Source of the DNA: Rhodospirillaceae bacterium
Lineage (GTDB): Bacteria; Pseudomonadota; Alphaproteobacteria; Rhodospirillales; Rhodospirillaceae
DNA: 64,000 nucleotides
Reading direction: 5' to 3'
Assembly: GCA_020852595.1 (NCBI GenBank)
Contig: JADZAK010000036.1
Coordinates: forward strand, 1-64,000
In this document: one piece after another, positions 24,575 to 31,980 of the stretch
Layout of the letters: each line of letters begins with the position of its first letter
How positions within the stretch are numbered: the first letter of the stretch is position 1
Notes under the pieces: generated by a model
Seen by the model: only the letters and a program-made list of their open reading frames with translations
Databases searched by the model: none
What the model was told of the DNA's origin: nothing
Position numbers and translations under genes: made by a program

Positions 24575-25054
24575 ATGATGACGATGACCGATAGCGACCG
24601 GACGTCCGAGGTGATGGATCTTCTATTGCAGGCCGAGGGCATGCTGTTGAAGATGATCGAAACGGCAAGCGGCGAGGATCATGTCGCTCATGTCGCCGAA
24701 GTGCTGCGTACGCTCGCCGCGCTGCGCATGCGCATCGAAGTGCCCGACGACGACGATAAGCGAACGGCGGCGCGTATTCACGAGCGTGCCTCCGTGCAAA
24801 TCGACTGTGACGACGGGCTGTGCTGCGAGGCGGCCTTGCACGATATTTCCGCCGGCGGCGCGCTCGTGGAATGCGACCCGCCGCTCGCCAGCGGGACCCG
24901 CTGCAAAGTGATCCTCTCGGGCAGCGCCGAACCGATCCCCGCCGTCGCGCGCGTGACGCGCCACGGCGTCACGCCGCTCACCTTCGAAAAGCTCCCGCCG
25001 GCGCAGCACCTCGCCTTGGTCAAGCATATCGAACGCTATTTCGCGCGCTATTGA
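24575..25054 (+). CDS. PilZ-domain protein
   Basis: A roughly 159-residue protein. The N-terminal third is helical (SEVMDLLLQAEGMLLKMIET). A PilZ-like domain follows at about 70-155, with R-rich KRTAARIHERASVQI, then HDISAGGALVECD (the D-x-S-x-x-G element) and a beta-rich remainder. PilZ domains bind cyclic di-GMP; the Arg motif here is spaced RTAAR, so binding is plausible but not proven. Several starts are possible. ATG 24575 or 24578 sits just after AAGGA (24566-24570), which makes GTG 24557 less likely. Its place after cheZ suggests a link between c-di-GMP level and chemotaxis. Confidence 0.78.
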   Translation: MMTMTDSDRTSEVMDLLLQAEGMLLKMIETASGEDHVAHVAEVLRTLAALRMRIEVPDDDDKRTAARIHERASVQIDCDDGLCCEAALHDISAGGALVECDPPLASGTRCKVILSGSAEPIPAVARVTRHGVTPLTFEKLPPAQHLALVKHIERYFARY

Positions 25055-25105
25055 GCCGGTTCCGGTTGAGGCGAGCCCTGTGTATGGGAAAGGAAAAAGT
25101 TTTCC

Positions 25106-25585
25106 ATGGTTGATGTTCCGGCCAATCTCGATCTTGGCGCTGTCCGCGTCCTCATCGTCGAGGATGAACGCGTGATCCGGCAACTCGTCGGCAGGATGCT
25201 GGCGTCGCTGGGGATCAAGGAGGTGACCGAGGCGTCGAGCGCGGAAGCGGCCTGGCAATATCTCGCCGGCCCGAAAAGCAAGCTGTTCGACATCGTCATT
25301 ACCGATCTTACGCTTCCCGGCGTTTCGGGGATCGGACTGATCGAGAATATCCGCGCGCTCCCGTCGGTGCGCGCCAAGACGCTTCCTGTCGTCGTCTTGA
25401 CGGGCAGCGGCGATCCCGCGACTTACAAGAAAGCCGAAGCGGCGGGAATCTCGGGTTATCTGGTGAAGCCGATTTCCGTGGATCTCCTCCGCCGGACGAT
25501 GTACCGCGCGCTCACGGTCCCTCTGGTCCCGCCGGCGAATGCCGGCGGCCAAAAAGGCTTCTTCACGGGAAAGGCCGCGGGTTAG
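25106..25585 (+). CDS. CheY-like response regulator (third)
   Basis: A 159-residue receiver with the acidic pair in LIVEDERVI, the phosphoacceptor Asp in IVITDLTLPGVSG, Thr in VVLTGSGD and Lys in YLVKPIS. A short C-terminal extension of about 25 residues (PPANAGGQKGFFTGKAAG) follows the receiver and has no recognised domain. It is the last gene of the chemotaxis run. A GC-rich imperfect inverted repeat (25599-25631) separates it from the convergent asparaginase gene, possibly a terminator. Confidence 0.88.
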   Translation: MVDVPANLDLGAVRVLIVEDERVIRQLVGRMLASLGIKEVTEASSAEAAWQYLAGPKSKLFDIVITDLTLPGVSGIGLIENIRALPSVRAKTLPVVVLTGSGDPATYKKAEAAGISGYLVKPISVDLLRRTMYRALTVPLVPPANAGGQKGFFTGKAAG

Positions 25586-25637
25586 GCGCAATCCAGGTCG
25601 GCGGCGCCGGGACGCCTTGCGACGGCCGCCGGGCGTT

Positions 25638-26879
25638 TCACTCTTGTTTATGGACGCCGCTCAAGTCGAACTCGGCCTGGCCAATGGTGTTGAACCATGC
25701 GCGGATTTGCTCCGGGTCGCCGCTGAACGTGAGGCCGAGCTGCAATAAGATGCGTGCTTTCTGCGGCAGCAGATCGCCGCCGCCGATGATGCCCGGCGCG
25801 GCGGCGTCATAAACGCCCTCTCCGCCCGTGCGCGTCGTGGTGACGAACAGCACGCCCGTCTTGACCGCCTCTTTCTGTGCGTCCTGCTGCAAGTAGGAAA
25901 GATTGCCCGGGCCGTGGCCCGCCGTGACGATGCCCTTGGCGCCCGCCGCGGCAAGGCCCGTGATGGTCGCGGCCGAGGCTTCGATATAGCCGTAGGCGAT
26001 ATCCACGCGCGCGAATTTATCGGGCGCGGTCTTGGCGAGGTCGAACGGGCGTTTCCATGCGTCTGTCCCGCATTGCATGACACGCGGCGTGCCGCGCATC
26101 ACGCGGACATGATCTTCATTCACCACGCCGAGTGCGCCGTAATGGCGCGCTTCGAAGGTGTCCATGCGAAAGCCGTCGGTCTTGGTCACGTCGCGCGCGG
26201 CGAAGAATTGATCGTTCAGCAGCACGATGGTGCCGAAACAGGTGGTCTTGCCGCTGGCGGCTAAACGGATGGAGCTGAACAGGTTGGTGTATGCGTCATA
26301 GGTGAAGGTGCCGTATTGGTGCATCGCGCCGGTGACCACGACGGGCTTGTCGGACTGAACGGTGAGATCGAAGAAGTAGGCGTCTTCCTCCATGACGTTC
26401 GTACCCGTCGTCACGACGACGCCGTCCACGTCGGGCCGCGCCAGCTGCGTATCGATGGCGCGCGCCACATTGTACAGCGCCGCGTTGGTGACGCCCGACG
26501 ATCCGCCCAGGCCGCCCGCCGTCATCACTTTGATATTCGCGACCGCGCCCAGTTCCGGGTACAGGTCCTCGAGGATCTTCTTCACGCCGCCTTCGACATT
26601 GCCTTGATAATGCTGATAGCTGATCCGGTCGCGCGCGCGGGCGGTGAGGGTTCCGCCGGCATCGATCACCACGACGTTCTTTTTGGCGGCATCGGGCGCA
26701 GGACCGACGGCGGCGACCGGGAAATTCTCCCACGCCGGCCCCGCCGGTGCGGCGGGCGCCGGGGCCGCGCCCACGGAATCCGCCACGCAGGCGCCGAGCG
26801 CCGCGCCGGCAAGACCCAAAAGAGCGCCGCGGCGCCAGGTGGTGCGCAGTGTGGCGATGACCTGCGAAACGGCGATCAT
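25638..26879 (-). CDS. L-asparaginase-like amidohydrolase, probable lipoprotein
   Basis: A 413-residue type II asparaginase/glutaminase-family enzyme, predicted to be exported. The N-terminus has RR followed by a hydrophobic stretch and a lipobox-like LGAC (Cys31), suggesting a lipid-anchored periplasmic protein. The nucleophile loop AGGTLTA (Thr77) and the RDVTKT segment (Lys233, equivalent to the catalytic-triad Lys) are kept. The second motif, usually HGTD, reads TGTN (Thr160, Asn161), so the conserved catalytic-site Asp is an Asn; the nearby substrate loop also differs from the classical enzymes. HGPGNLS is near the C-terminal part. ATG 26879 follows GGGGGAG. Activity on asparagine should not be taken for granted. 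Confidence 0.85.
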   Translation of the reverse strand: MIAVSQVIATLRTTWRRGALLGLAGAALGACVADSVGAAPAPAAPAGPAWENFPVAAVGPAPDAAKKNVVVIDAGGTLTARARDRISYQHYQGNVEGGVKKILEDLYPELGAVANIKVMTAGGLGGSSGVTNAALYNVARAIDTQLARPDVDGVVVTTGTNVMEEDAYFFDLTVQSDKPVVVTGAMHQYGTFTYDAYTNLFSSIRLAASGKTTCFGTIVLLNDQFFAARDVTKTDGFRMDTFEARHYGALGVVNEDHVRVMRGTPRVMQCGTDAWKRPFDLAKTAPDKFARVDIAYGYIEASAATITGLAAAGAKGIVTAGHGPGNLSYLQQDAQKEAVKTGVLFVTTTRTGGEGVYDAAAPGIIGGGDLLPQKARILLQLGLTFSGDPEQIRAWFNTIGQAEFDLSGVHKQE

Positions 26880-27241
26880 GAAAAACTCCCCCTCTTGCTT
26901 AATATAATGTCGCGCCCGCGTCCGCCGGCCGGACCAGCCTTTCTACTACGGTCGCAAATGAACCCGCCCGCCATGCGCTCTCCCGCATTTGAACCGCGCC
27001 AAACCGAAGCTCTCCACCGTCGCCTCACGGCGGGCCCGGGCTGAAACCGTACTATAAGTCTTTGATAATATTATGAAATATGGGTGGCCGCCGCGCCGGC
27101 GCGCGCTCCGTTCGCGCGCATTTACTTTAGCTGAATTCCAGTGTGTTTCAGCGCGCTCGCTCGCCTTTGATATAGGATTTATTACGATTTCACGTATAGT
27201 TAGCCATTCAGGACACCTCATCGGGAGAGAGGAGAAGCACT
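26880..27241. other. Divergent intergenic region
   Basis: A 362-base region between the asparaginase-like gene (minus) and the DUF1552 gene (plus), presumably holding both promoters. AT-rich islands occur at 27050-27075 and 27120-27200. The latter has TATAGT at 27195-27200 as a possible -10 for the plus gene, and TTGATA at 27167, whose 22-base spacing is too long for a normal promoter. Nothing else was recognised. Confidence 0.45.
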
Positions 27242-28570
27242 ATGGATTTCTCAAGACGTTTTGCACTTAAGGGCATGCTGGGCGGCAGCGCCGTCACGGT
27301 CGGCCTTCCGCTTCTCAACGTGTTCCTGAACGGAAACGGCAACGCCATGGCCGACGGAACGCCGATGCCGGTGCGCTTCGGCACCTGGTACTGGCACCTC
27401 GGCATGCAGCGGAACATCTTCGTGCCCGACAAGGTCGGCGCGGGTTTCGACCTCAAGGAAGAGTCGGCCGCGTTCGAGCCGATCAAGCAGCACATGAACC
27501 TGCTGACGAACTTCACCGCGTACCGCGACGACTGCCCGCTGCTCTGCCACTCGTCGGGCTGGATCATCAGCCGCTCGGGCATCGCGCCGAAAGCGAACGG
27601 CGACAATCCGGGCGAAACGCTCGACATCACCGTGTCGAACCAGATCGGCCGCACCACGCGCTTCAAGACCCTGACCGCGACGGCCACCGGCGATGTGCGC
27701 GACACGCACTCCTATGAAAACCAGACCACCGAAACGGTGCCCGAGTTCTCGCCGATCGCCTTCTATCAGCGCGTTTTCGGCCCCGAATTCCAGGATCCGA
27801 ACGCGCCGTCGTTCACGCCGAACCCGAAGATCATGGTCCGCAAGAGCGTGCTCTCGGGCGTGGTCGACGACGTGAAGAAGGTCAATGCAAAGGTCGGCGC
27901 CGAAGACAGGGCGCGTCTCGACCAGTATCTCACCGGCCTGCGTCACCTCGAGCGCCAGTTCGAGCAGCAGCTCACCAAGCCGACGCCGATCGCCGCGTGT
28001 AAGGCGCCGAAGGCGCTCGACAAGGAAACGCAGCCGGGCAACGAGTCCTCGCTCATTACCTCGCGCCACAAGATGATGACCGATCTCATGGTCATGGCCG
28101 TCGCCTGCGATCAAACGCGCGTGTTCAACATGAGCTACAGCGGCGCCAACACCACCAAGCCCGGCTACGAAAAGCCGCACCACACCTGCACGCACGAAGA
28201 GCGCCTCGACGACAAGCTCGGCTATCAGGTCAATGCGTCCTGGTTCACCCGCCGCTCGATGGAAGCGTGGGCCTACTACGTGGAAGCCTTCTCCAAGGTG
28301 AAGGAAGGCGACGGAACGCTGCTCGACAACGTGTTCATCCAGGCCGACACCGACGTCGGTTATGCGCGCGTCCACTCGCTGGACGGCTACACCGCCATGA
28401 CCGCCGGCCGCGCCGGCGGCAAGGTGAAGACCGGGATCCATGTGGCGGGCAACGGCACCTCGATCTGCCGTCTCGGCTACACCGGTCTCAAGCTCATGGG
28501 GTGCGATGTCGCGACCTGGGGCACCAAGAGCAACAACAACTCGAACGCCATCAGCGAAATTTTGGCCTAA
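27242..28570 (+). CDS. Tat-exported DUF1552 protein
   Basis: A 442-residue protein of the DUF1552 family. It starts with a textbook twin-arginine signal, SRRFALKGMLGG, followed by a hydrophobic stretch, so it is exported folded. Family-like blocks include FGTWYWHLGMQRNIFVPDK, HSSGWI, LDQYLTGLRHLERQFE, and DLMVMAVACDQTRVFN. The function of the family is unknown; members usually sit next to large DUF1592/DUF1588-type cytochrome-like proteins, but no such partner is seen here. A GGAG ribosome-binding site precedes ATG 27242, and a strong terminator follows. Confidence 0.88.
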   Translation: MDFSRRFALKGMLGGSAVTVGLPLLNVFLNGNGNAMADGTPMPVRFGTWYWHLGMQRNIFVPDKVGAGFDLKEESAAFEPIKQHMNLLTNFTAYRDDCPLLCHSSGWIISRSGIAPKANGDNPGETLDITVSNQIGRTTRFKTLTATATGDVRDTHSYENQTTETVPEFSPIAFYQRVFGPEFQDPNAPSFTPNPKIMVRKSVLSGVVDDVKKVNAKVGAEDRARLDQYLTGLRHLERQFEQQLTKPTPIAACKAPKALDKETQPGNESSLITSRHKMMTDLMVMAVACDQTRVFNMSYSGANTTKPGYEKPHHTCTHEERLDDKLGYQVNASWFTRRSMEAWAYYVEAFSKVKEGDGTLLDNVFIQADTDVGYARVHSLDGYTAMTAGRAGGKVKTGIHVAGNGTSICRLGYTGLKLMGCDVATWGTKSNNNSNAISEILA

Positions 28571-28592
28571 TCACCGAAGTTTTTGCAAAGAA

Positions 28593-28626
28593 GCGGCGGG
28601 AGCTCCGGCTCCCGCCGTTTTTCTTT
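28593..28626 (+). terminator. Rho-independent terminator after the DUF1552 gene
   Basis: A perfect 10-bp GC-rich stem (CGGCGGGAGC / GCTCCCGCCG) with a TCCG loop, followed by TTTTTTCTTT. Confidence 0.9.
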
Positions 28627-28816
28627 GCGCGTCCGCGTGCGATCGGCCCAGCCCGGGGTGGCCAGCGGGATGTGTGGGATAAATGCCGCATTCCTCTGCG
28701 GTTTGTCTCGATTTTGAGAAATTCTAAAGTTTTTGTAGGGGAACTCGGGTAGTTTTACCCCCAAGACCCGGCTAAGGAAGCCTGGGCCGAACATTTCTCT
28801 TGGGGAGACCGTCTAT

Positions 28817-31708
28817 ATGACTACGTCCAAAAGCCGCACGCTGATGCGGCATGTCCATATTTTGTCTGTAACCACCGCCCTCACGGGCGTTGCGCTCGCC
28901 GCTCCGGCCGCATTCGCCGCCGATGAACCTGCCTCGCTGGATGAAATCGTCGTCACCGGTTCGCGCATCGTGCGCGAAGGCTACGAAGCCCCGACGCCGG
29001 TGTCGGTCCTCGGGTCCGATGAACTCGCGAACATGGGGCTGCCGAACGTCGCCGACGCGATGAACCGTCTGCCGGCGCTGCAAGGCAATCTCGTCGGCCA
29101 GCGCTCGTCCAACACCGTCGGCGGCGGCACGGCGGGTATCAATTTGGCCAACCTGCGTAACCTCGGCGGTTCGCGTACCCTCGTGCTGCTCGACGGCAAG
29201 CGCGTGGTCGGTTCGAACCTCGGCGGCATCGGCGGCGCGCTGGTCGGCGGCGCGGTCGACCTCAACATCATCCCGAACTCGCTGATCGAGCGCGTCGACG
29301 TCGTGACCGGCGGCGCCTCGGCCGTGTACGGCTCGGATGCGCTCGCGGGCGTGGTCAACTTCGTGCTCGACCGCGACTTCACGGGCGTCAAAGGCAGCGT
29401 GCAGGCCGGCGTCTCCACCTACGGCGATGCCGAGACATATAAAGTGGACGTCACCGCCGGCACGCCGTTCGCCGGCGGCCGCGGTCACTTCATGGTCAGC
29501 GGCGAACATTCTTATGCCGCGCCGATCGACCACGCCTACTATCGCAAGCAAATCGCCGACAACGCCTGGAACTGGGTGGCGAACCCGGCTTACGGCACGG
29601 GCGCGGGCCAGACCACCAGCGTTCCGCAGTACCTCGCGCTCGATCACATCGGCCTCGCCACCGCGACGCCGGGCGGCATCATCACCGCCGGCCCGCTCAA
29701 GGGCACGGCCTTCGGTCCGGGCGGCACGCCGTACCAGTTCAACTACGGCTCCATCGTCAGCGCGCCGTATATGCAGGGCGGTGACTGGCAGGCTTCGCGT
29801 CTTCAAGGTCAGCTCCCGCTGGACCTCGAGATGCAGCGTGAAGCGATCTTCACGCGCGTCAGCTACGACCTCGCCGACAACGTCACGGCCTTCGCCGAAG
29901 CGCAGTGGGCCCATGCGTTCACCGACAACGAGCAGGGCGTCAATTACTTCCGCCTCGGCAACATCACCATCCGCAACGACAACGCGTTCATCCCGCAGTC
30001 GATCCGCAGCCAGGTGACCGCGCTCGGCCTCACCAGCTTCTCGCTCGGCACCTGGAACGGCGATTTCATCGGCATGGGCGCCGAGAACGAACGTCATTTC
30101 CGCCGCTACATGGCGGGCGTCGACGGCGCGTTCGAAGCGGCCGACACCACCTGGAACTGGGAATTCTCGGTCTCGCGTTCGACCACCCACATCTCGGCGC
30201 GCTCGACCAACAACTACTACATCGCCCGCTACCTCGAAGCGACCGATGCGGTGCTGGACTCGGCCGGCCGCGTTGTCTGCCGTTCGACCCTCACCAACCC
30301 GACCAACGGCTGTATCCCGATCAACGTGATGGGGATCGGGGTCAACAATTCGACGCCGGGTTCCTACCCGTACTCGAACTTCAACGGCTACCTGTTCACG
30401 CGCATGGCCCTCAACACCGTCGCGGGCCAAGTCACCGGCGAGCCGCTCGATACGTGGGCCGGTCCGGTCTCGGTGGCCTTGAGCGCCGAATACCGCAAGG
30501 AATCGGCGACGGGCTTCGCCAGCTCGTTCGACGAAGCCGGCGTGTTCTTCGCGGGTAACTATAAAGGCACCTCGGGCGCCTACTCGGTGAAGGAAGCCGC
30601 GTTCGAAACGGTCATCCCGCTCGCCCGTGACGAGGATTGGGCCCGCTCGTTCGATGTGAACGCCGCCATCCGCGCCACCGACTACAGCCAGTCCGGTTAT
30701 GTGACCACCTGGAAAGTCGGCGCGACCTACAGCCCGGTCGACGATATCACCTTCCGCGCGACGCGCTCGCGTGACATCCGCGCGCCGAACATCGGGGACT
30801 TGTTCTCGGGCGGCGCGTCGGGCACCGGCAACATCACCGACCGCTTCCGCAACAACGAAGCCTATACCACCGTCACCGTCACGCAGGGCAACCCGGCCCT
30901 GCTGCCGGAAAAGGCGGATACGACGGGTGTGGGCGTGGTGTTGCAGCCGACCTTCCTGCCGGGCTTCGGCGCGTCGGTCGACTACTACAACATCGACATC
31001 AAGGGCGCGCTCGCGACCTTGAGCAACCAGGAACTGATCGACCGCTGCTTCGCCGGCGAAGCCGTGCTCTGCACGTACTTCGTGCGCGAGGGCGGTTCGG
31101 CGACGGGCCTGATCACGCGCGTCAACAACCGTCCGCGTAACCTGATCTCGCAACAGGCGCGCGGCATCGACTTCGAAGCCAGCTACAACTTCCCGATGTC
31201 GACGTTCAACGACAGCTGGGAAGGCAACATGAACCTGCGTGGTATGGCCACGAAGGTCCTGCGCCTGAACAGCACCGACCAGAACGGCGTGAAACAGGAA
31301 GGCGCCGGTGTCGGCGGTAGCGTGCAATCGGGCGCGCCGCTCACCACCGAAGATTTCCGGTACATCGTCTCGCTGACCTACAATCTCGCGCCGTTCTCCG
31401 GAACGGTCACGATGCGTGGGATCGGCGCGACGTCTTACAGCCGCACCGCGATCGTCTGCACCACGGGCTGCCCGGTGTCGACGACGGCGGCGCCGACGTT
31501 CAGCATGAACCGCATCGACGGCGACCGTAAGTTCGACGTCAGCATGAACTACAAGTTCGACAATGGGATCACGACCTTCCTCGTCGTCGACAACGTGTTC
31601 AACGATCTTCTGCCGATCAAGTACGGCACGGTCGGCGCGGGTCTGTATCAGAACATCAACGGCGACGACGGCCGCACCTTCCGCTTGGGTGTGCGCTTCG
31701 AGATGTAG
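28817..31708 (+). CDS. TonB-dependent receptor (GYEAPTPVSV family, copy 2)
   Basis: A 963-residue outer-membrane transporter. The signal peptide ends near AFAADE, followed by DEIVVTGSRIV and a plug with GYEAPTPVSVLG, LLDGKRVVG and VDVVTGGASAVYGSDALAG. The barrel contains VCRSTLTNPTNGCIPINVMG and VCTTGCPVS, the two Cys-pair motifs shared by the family, and ends in GVRFEM. ATG 28817 is preceded by GGGGAG. It is most similar to the next receptor downstream: the plug and barrel blocks NLANLR, HAYYR and STTHISARSTNN are shared, so these two are recent duplicates. A strong terminator follows. Confidence 0.94.
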   Translation: MTTSKSRTLMRHVHILSVTTALTGVALAAPAAFAADEPASLDEIVVTGSRIVREGYEAPTPVSVLGSDELANMGLPNVADAMNRLPALQGNLVGQRSSNTVGGGTAGINLANLRNLGGSRTLVLLDGKRVVGSNLGGIGGALVGGAVDLNIIPNSLIERVDVVTGGASAVYGSDALAGVVNFVLDRDFTGVKGSVQAGVSTYGDAETYKVDVTAGTPFAGGRGHFMVSGEHSYAAPIDHAYYRKQIADNAWNWVANPAYGTGAGQTTSVPQYLALDHIGLATATPGGIITAGPLKGTAFGPGGTPYQFNYGSIVSAPYMQGGDWQASRLQGQLPLDLEMQREAIFTRVSYDLADNVTAFAEAQWAHAFTDNEQGVNYFRLGNITIRNDNAFIPQSIRSQVTALGLTSFSLGTWNGDFIGMGAENERHFRRYMAGVDGAFEAADTTWNWEFSVSRSTTHISARSTNNYYIARYLEATDAVLDSAGRVVCRSTLTNPTNGCIPINVMGIGVNNSTPGSYPYSNFNGYLFTRMALNTVAGQVTGEPLDTWAGPVSVALSAEYRKESATGFASSFDEAGVFFAGNYKGTSGAYSVKEAAFETVIPLARDEDWARSFDVNAAIRATDYSQSGYVTTWKVGATYSPVDDITFRATRSRDIRAPNIGDLFSGGASGTGNITDRFRNNEAYTTVTVTQGNPALLPEKADTTGVGVVLQPTFLPGFGASVDYYNIDIKGALATLSNQELIDRCFAGEAVLCTYFVREGGSATGLITRVNNRPRNLISQQARGIDFEASYNFPMSTFNDSWEGNMNLRGMATKVLRLNSTDQNGVKQEGAGVGGSVQSGAPLTTEDFRYIVSLTYNLAPFSGTVTMRGIGATSYSRTAIVCTTGCPVSTTAAPTFSMNRIDGDRKFDVSMNYKFDNGITTFLVVDNVFNDLLPIKYGTVGAGLYQNINGDDGRTFRLGVRFEM

Positions 31709-31736
31709 ACTTGTTTTAAAATAGTTCGAGATAGGA

Positions 31737-31766
31737 AAGGCCAGGGCTCGCCGCCCTGGCCTTTTT
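31737..31766 (+). terminator. Rho-independent terminator after receptor copy 2
   Basis: An 11-bp stem (AAGGCCAGGGC / GCCCTGGCCTT), 5-base loop, ending in a T-run. Confidence 0.9.
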
Positions 31767-31980
31767 CATGTCCGCGTCGCGGCTAGGCGAAAATAAATAC
31801 GTGTCTACAATATGTTAGCGCATTTATTGAAATGGATCCAAAGAGCTCGCAGGGCGCGGGTCTTTGTGACTTCATTCGCACAGCGCGCGGGAAAAATGGC
31901 GTGTGCGAAATTTTAGTGCGGAATTTTATTTCCGCTTCCGCTTAGTATCGCGCGCCTTTTCGACCAAGGGGGGAAATCTG

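Noticed and set aside
27167..27200. TTGATA and TATAGT as a promoter pair for the DUF1552 gene
   Set aside because: The 22-base spacing is too long for a standard sigma-70 promoter; only the -10-like element is worth noting.
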